Positions 35,639 through 45,016 of a stretch of DNA of 64,000 nucleotides are shown here, piece after piece. The notes under the pieces were generated by a model. It had not been told where the DNA came from and made no database searches. It was given only the letters and a program-made list of their open reading frames with translations. The position numbers and the translations under genes were made by a program. This stretch comes from Vibrio hangzhouensis (GTDB lineage Bacteria > Pseudomonadota > Gammaproteobacteria > Enterobacterales > Vibrionaceae): assembly GCF_900107935.1 (NCBI RefSeq), contig NZ_FNVG01000017.1, positions 1-64,000 on the forward strand. The letters run 5' to 3'. Numbering within the stretch: position 1 is the first letter of the stretch; every line of letters starts with the position of its first letter.

Positions 35639-36409
35639 GTGTTACTTCGCACCAACGCACTGCACCGGTGGCTTGTCGGCGGCATTCTGCTCATCCTGCT
35701 GAGCTTGTTGGCTCAGCCAGCGCTGGCAGACAGCGGGCTCACCTTCCTGACGGTCAATGACGGACAGTCAGAGCAAGAGTACAGCGTCAAGCTGCAGATC
35801 TTGCTGTTGATGACCGCACTGAGCTTCCTGCCTGCCTTTATCCTGATGGCCACCAGCTTCACTCGCATTATTGTGGTGCTGGCAATACTGCGTCAGGCTC
35901 TGGGCCTGCAGCAAAGCCCACCCAACCGGGTACTGATCGGCATTGCGCTGAGTCTGAGCATTTTGATTATGCGTCCCGTGTGGAGTGACATCTACGAGCA
36001 CGCTTTTGTGCCTTATGATCAGGGTGAAATCACCCTGATGCAGGCCTTTACTACCGCAGAAAAACCGGTTCGAAACTTTATGCTGGCGCAAACACAGCGC
36101 AACTCGCTTGAGCAGATGTTGCGCATTGCCAACGAACCGGTGGACTCGAACGTGGAGGAGATCTCCTTTGCTATCGTCCTGCCCGCCTTTGTTATCAGTG
36201 AATTGAAGACCGCTTTTCAAATCGGTTTCATGCTGTTTATTCCGTTCCTTATCATTGACTTAGTCGTTGCCAGTGTTCTGATGGCCATGGGTATGATGAT
36301 GTTATCACCGCTGATAGTGTCTTTGCCGTTCAAACTGGTAGTGTTCGTTTTGGTCGATGGCTGGGCAATGACGGTCGGCACACTGTCAGCCAGCTTTGGT
36401 ACTGGATAA
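35639..36409 (+). CDS. fliP: Lateral flagellar export gate protein FliP
   Basis: 256 aa, starting at GTG. A cleavable signal peptide (to about residue 31, PALADSG) and four membrane segments. FliP motifs are SFTRIIVVLAILRQALG, ISFAIVLPAFVISELKTAF and MMMLSPLIVSLPFK. Five FliP form the export pore with FliQ and FliR. No fliO precedes it: fliN ends 3 bp upstream. Confidence 0.96.
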   Translation: MLLRTNALHRWLVGGILLILLSLLAQPALADSGLTFLTVNDGQSEQEYSVKLQILLLMTALSFLPAFILMATSFTRIIVVLAILRQALGLQQSPPNRVLIGIALSLSILIMRPVWSDIYEHAFVPYDQGEITLMQAFTTAEKPVRNFMLAQTQRNSLEQMLRIANEPVDSNVEEISFAIVLPAFVISELKTAFQIGFMLFIPFLIIDLVVASVLMAMGMMMLSPLIVSLPFKLVVFVLVDGWAMTVGTLSASFGTG

Positions 36410-36420
36410 GAAGGTAACGC

Positions 36421-36690
36421 ATGACTCCCGAACTCACAGTTACGCTCTTCTCCAATGCAGTCTGGCTTATCATCAACATCGTTTTGGTGTTGATAGTGCC
36501 GGGCCTGCTGGTTGGTCTGGTGATTGCCATCTTCCAGGCTGCGACACAAATTCAGGAACAGACACTGAGCTTTTTGCCAAAACTGCTGGCGACCTTATTG
36601 ATGGTGATCTTTGCCGGCCACTGGATGCTGCGCAAAATCATGGAACTGTTTGATTATCTGTTCCACAACATTCCGGGGATGATTGGTTAA
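36421..36690 (+). CDS. fliQ: Lateral flagellar export gate protein FliQ
   Basis: 89 aa with two membrane helices (about 15-38 and 52-72) and the FliQ signature GLVIAIFQAATQIQEQTLSF. Component of the FliPQR pore. Its stop overlaps the fliR start by one base. Confidence 0.95.
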   Translation: MTPELTVTLFSNAVWLIINIVLVLIVPGLLVGLVIAIFQAATQIQEQTLSFLPKLLATLLMVIFAGHWMLRKIMELFDYLFHNIPGMIG

Positions 36691-37466
36691 TGCAGATCAC
36701 GTTCGCCGAAATATCTCAATGGTTAGGTCAGTTATGGTGGCCCTTTTTCAGGATTGGGGCCGCCTTTCTGGCCATGCCATTTTTCGGTGATGCGTTAATT
36801 CCTGTCTGGGTAAGAGCCTTGCTGGCTTTGTCCATTGTGGTCATCACGGCGCCACTGATGCCAACCATGCCTGCGGTGGATCTATTTTCAATGACCTCGC
36901 TGTTTCTCGCTTTTGAACAGGCGATGTGGGGACTGTTCTTTGGCCTGATACTGCACCTGTTTTTTACCATATTTACCATGCTGGGCCAGATCGTCTCCCT
37001 GCAGATGGGTCTGGGCATGGCCATCATGAACGATCCGGTCAACGGCTTATCCGTTGCCATACTTGGCCGTATTTTCCTTCTGCTTTGTACACTGCTGTTT
37101 CTCTCCCTTGAAGGACACCTATTGGTGATCGACATTCTGGTGCAGAGCTTTGTCGTCTGGCCGGTTGGCTCAGGGATCAGCATTCTGTCACTGGACAACA
37201 TCGTGTCACTGTTTGGCTGGATGTTTGCGTCGGCACTGGCTCTCGCCCTGCCCGCTATAGTCTCCATGCTGCTTGCTAACATCAGCTTTGGTGTGATGAA
37301 CCGCGCGGCACCGAGTCTTAACGTTTACGCGCTGGGTTTTCCGATGACCATGTTACTTGGTCTGTTCAGCGTGCTGCTGACGGTCAGTGGTATTCCCAGC
37401 CGCTATACCGCGCTGGTCCATGAAACCTTGAGTCATCTAAACCGGTTTATGGTGGGGGGCGCATGA
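36690..37466 (+). CDS. fliR: Lateral flagellar export gate protein FliR
   Basis: 258 aa with about six hydrophobic segments; family features are RIGAAFLAMPFFG at the N-terminus and NRAAPSLNVYALGFPMT (about 210). Single copy in the FliPQR pore. Overlaps flhB by 4 bp. Confidence 0.95.
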   Translation: MQITFAEISQWLGQLWWPFFRIGAAFLAMPFFGDALIPVWVRALLALSIVVITAPLMPTMPAVDLFSMTSLFLAFEQAMWGLFFGLILHLFFTIFTMLGQIVSLQMGLGMAIMNDPVNGLSVAILGRIFLLLCTLLFLSLEGHLLVIDILVQSFVVWPVGSGISILSLDNIVSLFGWMFASALALALPAIVSMLLANISFGVMNRAAPSLNVYALGFPMTMLLGLFSVLLTVSGIPSRYTALVHETLSHLNRFMVGGA

Positions 37467-38590
37467 GCGAGCAGTCGAGTCAGGATAAAACCGAAAAAGC
37501 CTCGCCCCAGAAAATCAAGAAAGCGAGGCAAGAGGGACAAATACCCAGAGCCAAAGAATTCACTACCGCAGTCCTGTTTCTGATCGTGGCTATCTATTTT
37601 TATAGCCAGTTGGGCTCAATTTGGGAGCACATTTCCGGGGTATTCCGCTACAACATGACGCTGACGCGTCAGGATCTGGATAACCCAAAACAGATGCTGG
37701 AACAGCTGGGTGAGAGTTTGGGTATCATCATCGAAATGCTACTGCCGATGTTTGTGGTGATTGTGATCGCCGCCACTGGCAGCAGTCTGATACTCGGGGG
37801 CTGGATGTTCCGCCCGGCTAATGTGCAACCCAAACTGAGCAAACTGAATCCCCTTTCCGGGGTCAAACGCATGTTTTCCACCCGCTCTCTGGTAGAGCTA
37901 CTGAAATCATCGTTGAAAGTGATGGTGATTTTTGCGCTGTTATACAGCTACTTAAGCAGTAATTTCTCGCAGCTTCTGGGGATGCAGAAGCTGACTCTGA
38001 CCCAGGGCATTACTATGGTGATGACCATCCTGTTTGAAGGTCTGCTGCTTATGGGGGTAGCACTACTTATCTTTGGCGTCATCGACATTCCCTACCAGCG
38101 CTGGGAGCACCTCAAACAGCTCAAGATGACCAAGCAGGAACTCAAAGAAGAGTACAAGAACAACGAAGGTCGTCCGGAAGTCAAACAGCGAATCCGCCAA
38201 ATTCAGCAGCAGTTTGCCCGTCGTAAAATTGATAAAGCCGTGCCTAAAGCCGATGTAGTGATCACCAACCCAACGCACTACGCCGTCGCGCTCAAATACG
38301 ACACCAGCTTATCCGATGCCCCCTTTGTGGTGGCCAAAGGCATCGATGAAACCGCGATGCACATTCAACGAATTGCCAGAGAGAATCAGGTGGAGATTTT
38401 GCACTCGCCACCGTTAACACGTTCGATTTACTACACCACGGCCATTGAGCAGGCGATTCCCAGCCAGCTGTATATCGCCGTGGCACACATTTTAACGTAT
38501 GTGATGCAACTGAAAGCCTTTCGCCAAGGCTCGGGAGAAAAACCATTACCGCTTCCGCCATTTTCGATTCCAAAACACTTGCAGCACTAA
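37463..38590 (+). CDS. flhB: Lateral flagellar export switch protein FlhB
   Basis: 375 aa. N-terminal QDKTEKASPQKIKKARQEGQ, four membrane helices (about 30-210), and a C-terminal cytoplasmic domain with the autocleavage site NPTH (VVITNPTHYAVAL, about 268). Cleavage switches export from hook to filament subunits, together with FliK. Full length. Confidence 0.97.
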   Translation: MSEQSSQDKTEKASPQKIKKARQEGQIPRAKEFTTAVLFLIVAIYFYSQLGSIWEHISGVFRYNMTLTRQDLDNPKQMLEQLGESLGIIIEMLLPMFVVIVIAATGSSLILGGWMFRPANVQPKLSKLNPLSGVKRMFSTRSLVELLKSSLKVMVIFALLYSYLSSNFSQLLGMQKLTLTQGITMVMTILFEGLLLMGVALLIFGVIDIPYQRWEHLKQLKMTKQELKEEYKNNEGRPEVKQRIRQIQQQFARRKIDKAVPKADVVITNPTHYAVALKYDTSLSDAPFVVAKGIDETAMHIQRIARENQVEILHSPPLTRSIYYTTAIEQAIPSQLYIAVAHILTYVMQLKAFRQGSGEKPLPLPPFSIPKHLQH

Positions 38591-38623
38591 TGGATAACCA
38601 GAAGAAGTAACAAAGGAACTATC

Positions 38624-40717
38624 ATGTTGAATCGTCTTAAACAATTTAGACGCTCCGGAAAAGGCTACATCGGCATCCCTATCGTGCTGCTGATGATACT
38701 GGCAATGGTGATTCTGCCCCTGCCACCTTTACTGCTCGATGCGCTGTTTACATTTAACATTGTACTGGCGATCCTGGTACTTCTGGTCAGTACCACGGCC
38801 AAACGGCCACTCGACTTCTCGATTTTCCCAACGATTCTGTTGATTGCCACCCTGATGCGACTCACCCTGAACGTGGCCTCGACCCGTATTGTCCTGCTTG
38901 AAGGTCACAATGGTGGCGATGCGGCCGGTAAGGTCATTCAGGCCTTCGGTGAAGTGGTAATCGGCGGCAACTACGTCGTGGGTATGGTGATTTTCGTCAT
39001 CCTGATGATCATTAACTTCGTGGTGATCACCAAAGGTGGTGAACGTATTTCTGAAGTTTCTGCACGTTTTACCCTGGATGCCTTGCCGGGTAAGCAGATG
39101 GCCATCGACGCCGATCTGAACGCTGGCCTTATCGATCAGGACGCGGCACGCACCCGACGAAAAGAAGTCGCCAACGAAGCCGATTTCCACGGCTCTATGG
39201 ACGGTGCCTCCAAGTTTGTCCGTGGTGATGCGGTTGCCGGTTTGATGATCCTGTTTATCAACATCATTGGTGGTATCAGCATCGGTGTGTTTGAGCACGG
39301 CCTGCCTGCGTCAGAAGCCTTTAAAACTTATGCTCTGCTAACCATTGGTGATGGTCTGGTCGCGCAAATCCCATCGCTATTGCTGGCCACTGCCGCTGCC
39401 ATTATCGTAACACGTATCAATGACAGCGATAACGACATGGCGGATACGATGCAGCAGCAGTTACTGGCAACGCCAGCGACACTGTTTACGGTTGCCGGTA
39501 TCATGTTGGTGATTGGTCTGGTACCAGGGATGCCTCACCTGGCCTTCTTTACCTTCTCAGCCGTGCTGGCTTTTGCTGGCTGGCGACAGTCGAAAGCCCC
39601 TGCCATCGACCCGCAACTGGACCAAGTTGAGGCGATTTCGGCCGCGATGCAAGCCGATAAGGACCAACCGCTGTCATGGGAAGACATCCCTCATATACAC
39701 AGCCTGTCGTTGGCACTGGGTTATCGTCTGGTGCATCTGGTCAACAAAGAGCAAGGAGCTCCACTGACACAGCGTATCCGCGGGGTTCGAAAAAACCTGT
39801 CCGAGCAGGTTGGCTTTCTGGTTCCCGAAGTCAGTATTCGCGACAATCTGAGCCTTAAACCGAGCCAATATACGCTCTCCTTGAATGGTGAAATTATTGA
39901 AGAGGGCTTTATTGAACCGGATCGTCTGATGGCCATTGCGGTTGGTGAAACTTACGGAGAAGTCGATGGTATTCTCGGCAGCGATCCCGCTTACCACTTA
40001 CCGGCGGTGTGGATCGAACATAAAGACAAAGCCAGAGCACTGAATATGGGCTATCAGGTTGTCGATGACGCCACCGTGATTGCGACCCACATCAGCAAAG
40101 TGATGAAGACTCACCTGGCCGAGCTGTTTACCCATGATGATGTCGATGCGATGAACCTGCGACTGACCCAACAGGCGCCCAAACTTGCAGAAGCATTAGG
40201 TGCAGCTTTAAACCCAGCGCAGCAGCTAAAGGTGTACAGACACTTACTGCTTGATCAGGTACCACTTAAGGATATTCGCACCATTGCCAATACCATGCTG
40301 GAATCAGCGGAAAACACCAAAGATCCGATTTTACTGGCGGCCGATGTGCGCTGTGCACTGCGCCGTACACTGGTCAATCTGGTTGCCGGGCAGCGAAAAG
40401 AGCTTAACGTGTATGCACTGTCTGATGAACTGGAACAGATGCTGATGACATCCTTACAGCAGGCTCAGGCCAGTGGCAGCGTGATGCTGGACAGCTTCCC
40501 AATTGAACCGAACATTCTTAGCCAATTCCAGCAGAACCTGCCGCTGATCAAACAGCAGCTCAAACAGCAGGGCCTTGCGCCTATTCTGCTGGTCATGCCT
40601 CAATTAAGACCACTCATCGCTCGTTATGCCCGCACCTTCTCGCAGGGGCTGGCGGTATTGTCCTATAACGAGATCCCCGAAAACAAACAGATAAATGTGG
40701 TAGGAAACCTTGGATAA
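38624..40717 (+). CDS. flhA: Lateral flagellar export gate protein FlhA
   Basis: 697 aa. Eight N-terminal membrane segments (about 15-310), the FHIPEP-type cytoplasmic loop (GERISEVSARFTLDALPGKQ; DADLNAGLID), and a large C-terminal chaperone-docking domain. FlhA forms a nonameric ring and uses the proton gradient for export. AAAGGA 7 nt before the ATG. Its last 8 bp overlap the TTG start of the next gene. Confidence 0.97.
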   Translation: MLNRLKQFRRSGKGYIGIPIVLLMILAMVILPLPPLLLDALFTFNIVLAILVLLVSTTAKRPLDFSIFPTILLIATLMRLTLNVASTRIVLLEGHNGGDAAGKVIQAFGEVVIGGNYVVGMVIFVILMIINFVVITKGGERISEVSARFTLDALPGKQMAIDADLNAGLIDQDAARTRRKEVANEADFHGSMDGASKFVRGDAVAGLMILFINIIGGISIGVFEHGLPASEAFKTYALLTIGDGLVAQIPSLLLATAAAIIVTRINDSDNDMADTMQQQLLATPATLFTVAGIMLVIGLVPGMPHLAFFTFSAVLAFAGWRQSKAPAIDPQLDQVEAISAAMQADKDQPLSWEDIPHIHSLSLALGYRLVHLVNKEQGAPLTQRIRGVRKNLSEQVGFLVPEVSIRDNLSLKPSQYTLSLNGEIIEEGFIEPDRLMAIAVGETYGEVDGILGSDPAYHLPAVWIEHKDKARALNMGYQVVDDATVIATHISKVMKTHLAELFTHDDVDAMNLRLTQQAPKLAEALGAALNPAQQLKVYRHLLLDQVPLKDIRTIANTMLESAENTKDPILLAADVRCALRRTLVNLVAGQRKELNVYALSDELEQMLMTSLQQAQASGSVMLDSFPIEPNILSQFQQNLPLIKQQLKQQGLAPILLVMPQLRPLIARYARTFSQGLAVLSYNEIPENKQINVVGNLG

Positions 40718-41522
40718 TCTAACTTCAAACCAAGCGCTGTATCGTTACCTGCACCAGTTAATTGAGCAGCACATCGTCACGGAAGACGACCAAATCATCT
40801 TTGACGCCTATGAAAACAACGACATTCGCCATGCCTGTCAGGCCATTCGTGATACCAAGCAGGGGGAGGTAGAGTTCCAACACCTCACCCTGCGTTTTGG
40901 AAGTCAGGGGGAGCAGAGTGTCTATCAGTTTGACCTATCGGAAAATATGCGTTTCTGTCTCGACTTGTACAGCCTGTACCTGGCAGTGCGTCAGACCAAG
41001 TTCCAGATAGAAACCTTTCATCCTGACTTGATCAGCAATGTGGTGGTTCCCATCAGTATTGATGCGCTGTTATGGGAGCCGGGTGAACATTTTCTCAAAC
41101 AGGTAATTCGCTATCATGCCGGCGCGTTTTACCACATCATTCCCTCGCTACAGGTGAATTTTCCCACCACGTTGCATCAGCGTATCCCCGCGTTAGTGGA
41201 AAAGTTAAAAGAGCGAGCCTACGCGCTGTGGTTTGATGTCGACCCGGCAAAGGGAACCTTCGAGCAACTGCTGAGTTTTGAGCCTGACGCCCTGAAAGTG
41301 GCCGTCACCATCGAAAATAAGCAAGACCGCACCCGTCTGATCCCGCTGGTGAAATTCTGTCGCAGTCACAAACTCCACTGGGTAGCAGGTCGTATCAGCA
41401 ATCAGGATGAACTGACCCAGTTTAAGCGTTTAGGCGCCAATTATTACTTTGGCTACTTCAGTGATATCCCGACGTCGATGTCGTTCAAATCGTTCGGCGA
41501 TGCGGGGAATGAAGAGTTTTAA
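40710..41522 (+). CDS. Degenerate EAL-domain protein linked to lateral flhA
   Basis: 270 aa, TTG start (40710) with TAGGA 5 nt upstream, overlapping flhA. The C-terminal half resembles an EAL fold (LHWVAGRISNQDELTQFKRL, YYFGYFSDIP). The catalytic acids are lost: the AEGVET-type segment is AGRISN, and no EAL triad is seen. It should therefore not hydrolyse c-di-GMP, but could bind a protein, as E. coli YdiV does to FlhDC. Position at the end of fliM-flhA suggests a regulator of the lateral system. Role unknown. Confidence 0.7.
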   Translation: MDNLTSNQALYRYLHQLIEQHIVTEDDQIIFDAYENNDIRHACQAIRDTKQGEVEFQHLTLRFGSQGEQSVYQFDLSENMRFCLDLYSLYLAVRQTKFQIETFHPDLISNVVVPISIDALLWEPGEHFLKQVIRYHAGAFYHIIPSLQVNFPTTLHQRIPALVEKLKERAYALWFDVDPAKGTFEQLLSFEPDALKVAVTIENKQDRTRLIPLVKFCRSHKLHWVAGRISNQDELTQFKRLGANYYFGYFSDIPTSMSFKSFGDAGNEEF

Positions 41523-41527
41523 AAGGC

Positions 41528-41561
41528 TTCAGGGCCCAGGATCCATGGTCCTGGGCCTGAA
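41528..41561. repeat. Long inverted repeat between the EAL-like gene and lafA
   Basis: TTCAGGGCCCAGGA and TCCTGGGCCTGAA flank a 7-nt centre; the arms pair over 13 bp with one bulged G. It starts 5 bp after the EAL-like stop. No T-run follows on either strand, so it is not a standard terminator; it may stabilise the upstream mRNA 3' end or act as a factor-dependent terminator. Confidence 0.7.
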
Positions 41562-41710
41562 TCCCTTGAACTAAGTTCACACTTTCCTTCCCAATTTCAA
41601 TAAATTGCCACTTTTTTTTCTTTTTCGGTTAATGCTCAGATTCAACTAACCGCCTCTAGTAAGTGAGCGGGGCGATGGTCCCACATTGAGACAATTCAAG
41701 GAGAATTCAC

Positions 41711-42544
41711 ATGGCTCTATCAATGCACACTAACTACGCTTCGCTGGTTACACAAAACACGCTAAGCAGCACAAACAACATGCTAAGCACGGCTATGGAG
41801 CGCCTGGGTACAGGTTACCGTATCAACTCAGCATCAGACGATGCGGCAGGCCTGTCAATCGCCAACAAACTGGAAGCACAAACGCGCGGTATGGGTGTCG
41901 CGATGCGTAACTCGCAAGACGCGATCTCTATGCTACAAACGGCAGACGGCGCTCTGGATGAGTTGTCTAGCATCGCTTACCGTATGAAAGACCTCGCAAC
42001 ACAATCTGCGAACGACTCGAACGCGGCAACTGAGCGTACTGCGCTAGACGCTGAATATCAGGAACTTATTCTTGAAGCGGAACGAATTCTTGACCAAACC
42101 AGCTACGGTGCAGGTGAACTATTGTTACGCGGCGGTCGTTTAGACGGTGCGATGCAGTTCCAAATCGGTGCAGGTGTCAATGAAACGCTGCAGTTAGACG
42201 TTTCTGGTCAGCTAGGTGCCATTGACTTTGCGGGTACGCTAGGCGACATCGCGACTGACGCAGCGACATCAAACGGTGAAATTACCGCTGTAAATGCTTT
42301 GTTTGACAACATCAATGCGCTACGCGGTACACTGGGTGCGAACATCAACCGTCTAGAGCACACTATCAACAACCTGGCGAACATCAGTGAAAACACAGCC
42401 GCCGCGAAAGGTCGTATCATGGACGCTGACTTTGCGGTTGAGTCTTCTAACATGACTAAGAACCAGATGCTAATGCAAGCGGGTACCACAGTACTATCAC
42501 AAACTAACCAGCTACCTGGTATGGCGATGTCACTACTGCGCTAA
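41711..42544 (+). CDS. lafA: Lateral flagellin LafA
   Basis: 277 aa. Conserved D0/D1 ends (NTLSSTNNMLSTAMERLGTG and SQTNQLPGMAMSLL) with a short central region lacking D2/D3, the small form typical of lateral flagellins (about 280 aa). Strong ribosome-binding site (AAGGAG) fits very high expression. The only flagellin gene in the window. A sigma-28 promoter is expected upstream (41562-41700) but I could not place one with confidence. A strong terminator follows. Confidence 0.96.
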   Translation: MALSMHTNYASLVTQNTLSSTNNMLSTAMERLGTGYRINSASDDAAGLSIANKLEAQTRGMGVAMRNSQDAISMLQTADGALDELSSIAYRMKDLATQSANDSNAATERTALDAEYQELILEAERILDQTSYGAGELLLRGGRLDGAMQFQIGAGVNETLQLDVSGQLGAIDFAGTLGDIATDAATSNGEITAVNALFDNINALRGTLGANINRLEHTINNLANISENTAAAKGRIMDADFAVESSNMTKNQMLMQAGTTVLSQTNQLPGMAMSLLR

Positions 42545-42651
42545 TCCGGCACGAATCCTTGGTAATGGGCGCGGCCCTCCCCAGCCAGCCGCACCCATTA
42601 TTGTGGATATGATGAATTTTCCTTCGTTAACTATTCATCCGTCCTTTTATA

Positions 42652-42673
42652 GCCTCCTTCGGGAGGCTTTTTT
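42652..42673 (+). terminator. Terminator of lafA
   Basis: Stem GCCTCC/GGAGGC with a TTCG tetraloop, then six Ts, about 110 bp after the lafA stop. Confidence 0.9.
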
Positions 42674-42890
42674 GTCACCCTAACCAGTGACAGATTAATT
42701 GCTGAACCGAGATCTCACTCTACAAGATCTGAGCATACCCGCTACTTAATCCCCCCTTTGGGTCGGTCGCCTTAACCCTCTGAGTCATAAACCATTTTGC
42801 ATGGAAAAGCGGAACACACCACATGGAAACCATACTTCCGCCAGATGCCAAGACTCAACTTAAATCATTGAATTTAATGATATTTAATCG

Positions 42891-42906
42891 TGGCACAATT
42901 ATTGAT
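42891..42906 (+). promoter_or_regulatory. Candidate sigma-54 promoter for the fliD (lafB) operon
   Basis: TGGCAC (42891-42896), 5-bp spacer, TTGAT (42902-42906), 68 bp before the fliD start. The -24 half is perfect; the -12 half has GA instead of GC. LafK is the obvious activator. An A/T-rich stretch upstream could hold LafK sites. The rest of the lafA-fliD gap (42674-42974) has no other recognisable feature. Confidence 0.5.
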
Positions 42907-42974
42907 TAAACCCTGAATACTATTGGGCTGAATCCATATACCACTATTCAGTCTGCAACCTTAAGGAGCGCTCA

Positions 42975-44312
42975 ATGAGTTCGTTAGATCCCATCACAAT
43001 GGCAACCCAGCTGGCTACCTACGACATTCAGCCATTCCAAAAGCGGTACCAGATGCAGGCGGATATGTACCAGGCGCAATTGACCGCACTGGGGAAAGTC
43101 GAATCCGCACTGCGCGAGTTTCGTTCTGCCGTCAATGACATGAATAGCTCAACGTCAAGTGTGATTAAAAACAGCACCAGCGTCTCACAAGAGGGCTTTT
43201 TCTCCGCCAGCGCCAATGCCAATGCACTGCCGGGAAGCTATCAGATCTTCGTCGAGCAGGTGGCGACGGCCCACCAGCTGAAAACCGGCATGCCCGCCGA
43301 TTTGGATGCCACCACCGAGATCCCGACCACAGGTACGCTCGATTTCACCATCAATGGTGAAACTCTGACCATCGACCTGTCTACACTGGATACGGATGGC
43401 GACGGCAAAGCCACCATGGCGGAACTGGTGTCTGCCATCAATAACGACCCTGACAATCCGGGCGTAAATGCGACTCTGGTGCGCTCTAACGGCCAGACTC
43501 ATTTTATGCTGTCCAGCACAGAAACCGGCGTCGCCAATACCATTGATGTGTCAGCATCAGGGACCGGAGCCGCCTGGTTTGAAGACGCCTTCACCAATAC
43601 CACTGATCTCAGCACACCAAAAGACGCCGTCGTCTGGCTTGGGGCGGAGGGAACTGGGTTACGTCTGGAGAACAGCAGCAACACCTTTTCGGGCGTGATT
43701 GACGGTGTCGATTTGACCGTCAGCAAGGCACAGACATCTGGTGAGCAGCCCATTACTCTGAATATCGGCCCAGACGGAGAGGCGACCAAAGAACAGGTCA
43801 ACAAATTCATCGAGGCTTACAACTCGTTAATGTCAACCATTGACGAATACACCGGCATTGGTAATGAAGATACCAAGCGCGGCGTACTGGCCAGCGACCC
43901 AACGCTGCGCTCGATAGAAAGCCAAGTCAATAACCTTGTCCGAGGCGATTTCGACGGCATGCGCCTCAGCCTCATAGGCATTGAGATAGACCGCAGCGGC
44001 AAAATGACGCTGGATGCGGATAAATTCGAACAGGCACAGAAAAACGACAGCGCAGCTCTGGAAGCCCTGTTCAATGGCGATGGTAACTTACTCGACTCTA
44101 TCGACACCGCGCTTGAACCATACCTGATGTCGACGACGGGCATGTTTAAAACTCGCAAAGATTCTCTACAACAGAACATTTCCCGCATTGACGACAAACA
44201 AGTCACGCTGGAAAGACGATACGACATGGCTTACAGCCGCTACCTAAAACAGTTCACCCAGATGAACACCTTAATGACACAAATGAACCAAACCATGGGC
44301 ATGTTTGGTTAA
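42975..44312 (+). CDS. fliD: Lateral flagellar filament cap FliD (LafB)
   Basis: 445 aa. N-terminal FliD motif (SSLDPITMATQLATYDIQP), a variable middle, and the conserved C-terminal half (FIEAYNSLMSTIDEYTG, LGIEIDRSGKMTLD-like). The pentameric cap directs flagellin polymerisation. AAGGAG before the ATG. First gene of the lafBCDEFSTU-type operon. Confidence 0.95.
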   Translation: MSSLDPITMATQLATYDIQPFQKRYQMQADMYQAQLTALGKVESALREFRSAVNDMNSSTSSVIKNSTSVSQEGFFSASANANALPGSYQIFVEQVATAHQLKTGMPADLDATTEIPTTGTLDFTINGETLTIDLSTLDTDGDGKATMAELVSAINNDPDNPGVNATLVRSNGQTHFMLSSTETGVANTIDVSASGTGAAWFEDAFTNTTDLSTPKDAVVWLGAEGTGLRLENSSNTFSGVIDGVDLTVSKAQTSGEQPITLNIGPDGEATKEQVNKFIEAYNSLMSTIDEYTGIGNEDTKRGVLASDPTLRSIESQVNNLVRGDFDGMRLSLIGIEIDRSGKMTLDADKFEQAQKNDSAALEALFNGDGNLLDSIDTALEPYLMSTTGMFKTRKDSLQQNISRIDDKQVTLERRYDMAYSRYLKQFTQMNTLMTQMNQTMGMFG

Positions 44313-44330
44313 GGCTAGGAGTACAAGATT

Positions 44331-44717
44331 ATGCTAATGGATTCAGGTTACGACTCATACCAACAGGTCGATTTAGATGCGCAGGCGGCAGCAGCCAACC
44401 CTCATCAACTGGTGGTCATGTTGATTGACGGCCTGCTCAACGAAATTGAGCGCGTACGGGGTCATATGGAAGCGGGTCGACTGGCACAAAAAGGCGATGG
44501 CATCAGTAAGTGTATGAACATACTGGTCGGCCTGGACAGCGCACTGGATGACGAAAATGGCGGCGAGATCGCGCAGAACCTGCACCAGTTGTATGACTTC
44601 TGTCAGGTCGAGCTGTATCAGGCAAGTGTCCACAATGACGTGGACAAGCTCACTGGCGTAGAAACGGTAATGGGCAACATCAGAGAAGGATGGCTGAATT
44701 TTGGTAACCAAGCATAA
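44331..44717 (+). CDS. fliS: Lateral flagellin export chaperone FliS (LafC)
   Basis: 128 aa helical protein with the FliS features ANPHQLVVMLIDGLLNEIERVRGHM and ISKCMNILVGLDSALD. Binds the C-terminal end of flagellin before export. Its 3' end overlaps the next frame. Confidence 0.94.
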   Translation: MLMDSGYDSYQQVDLDAQAAAANPHQLVVMLIDGLLNEIERVRGHMEAGRLAQKGDGISKCMNILVGLDSALDDENGGEIAQNLHQLYDFCQVELYQASVHNDVDKLTGVETVMGNIREGWLNFGNQA

Positions 44718-45012
44718 GGTGTCCCCTGAGCGATTTCGGCACCTAAGTAAACTTATTGAAATCGCAACAAAAACGGAAGACTGGCAGGCACTAAAACGCT
44801 ATGACGGACAGCTTCGGGAGCTTTTGGACACCCATAGGCCGTACCTGAAAGATCCCCGACTGGCGCCGGAAATTGAACATGCCAAAAAAGCTCATTTGGC
44901 GGCGTTTGAAGCGCTTTCCATCGCAACCAGTAGGCTCAAGCAACAACTTGGCATGGCAGGCGAACAAAAAGAACGCGCCATCGCCTATCAACTCGCGATG
45001 ACTCTGGAGTAA
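44701..45012 (+). CDS. fliT: FliT-type lateral flagellar chaperone (LafD)
   Basis: 103 aa, charged and helical; size and position after fliS match FliT/LafD, the FliD chaperone. Sequence similarity by eye is weak, so the call is positional. The frame opens at TTG 44701 (overlap with fliS of 17 bp; AAGGA 10 nt upstream), while an in-frame GTG at 44719 right after the fliS stop is an alternative start. Confidence 0.7.
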   Translation: MVTKHKVSPERFRHLSKLIEIATKTEDWQALKRYDGQLRELLDTHRPYLKDPRLAPEIEHAKKAHLAAFEALSIATSRLKQQLGMAGEQKERAIAYQLAMTLE

Positions 45013-45016
45013 CGCT

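Noticed and set aside
38729..39298. 189-aa minus-strand open frame
   Set aside because: Antisense shadow of the flhA membrane region; His/Asp-rich with no domain.
41562..41700. Sigma-28 promoter for lafA
   Set aside because: Partial matches to TAAA and GCCGATAA-like boxes exist, but none has both halves at the right spacing, so no site is reported.
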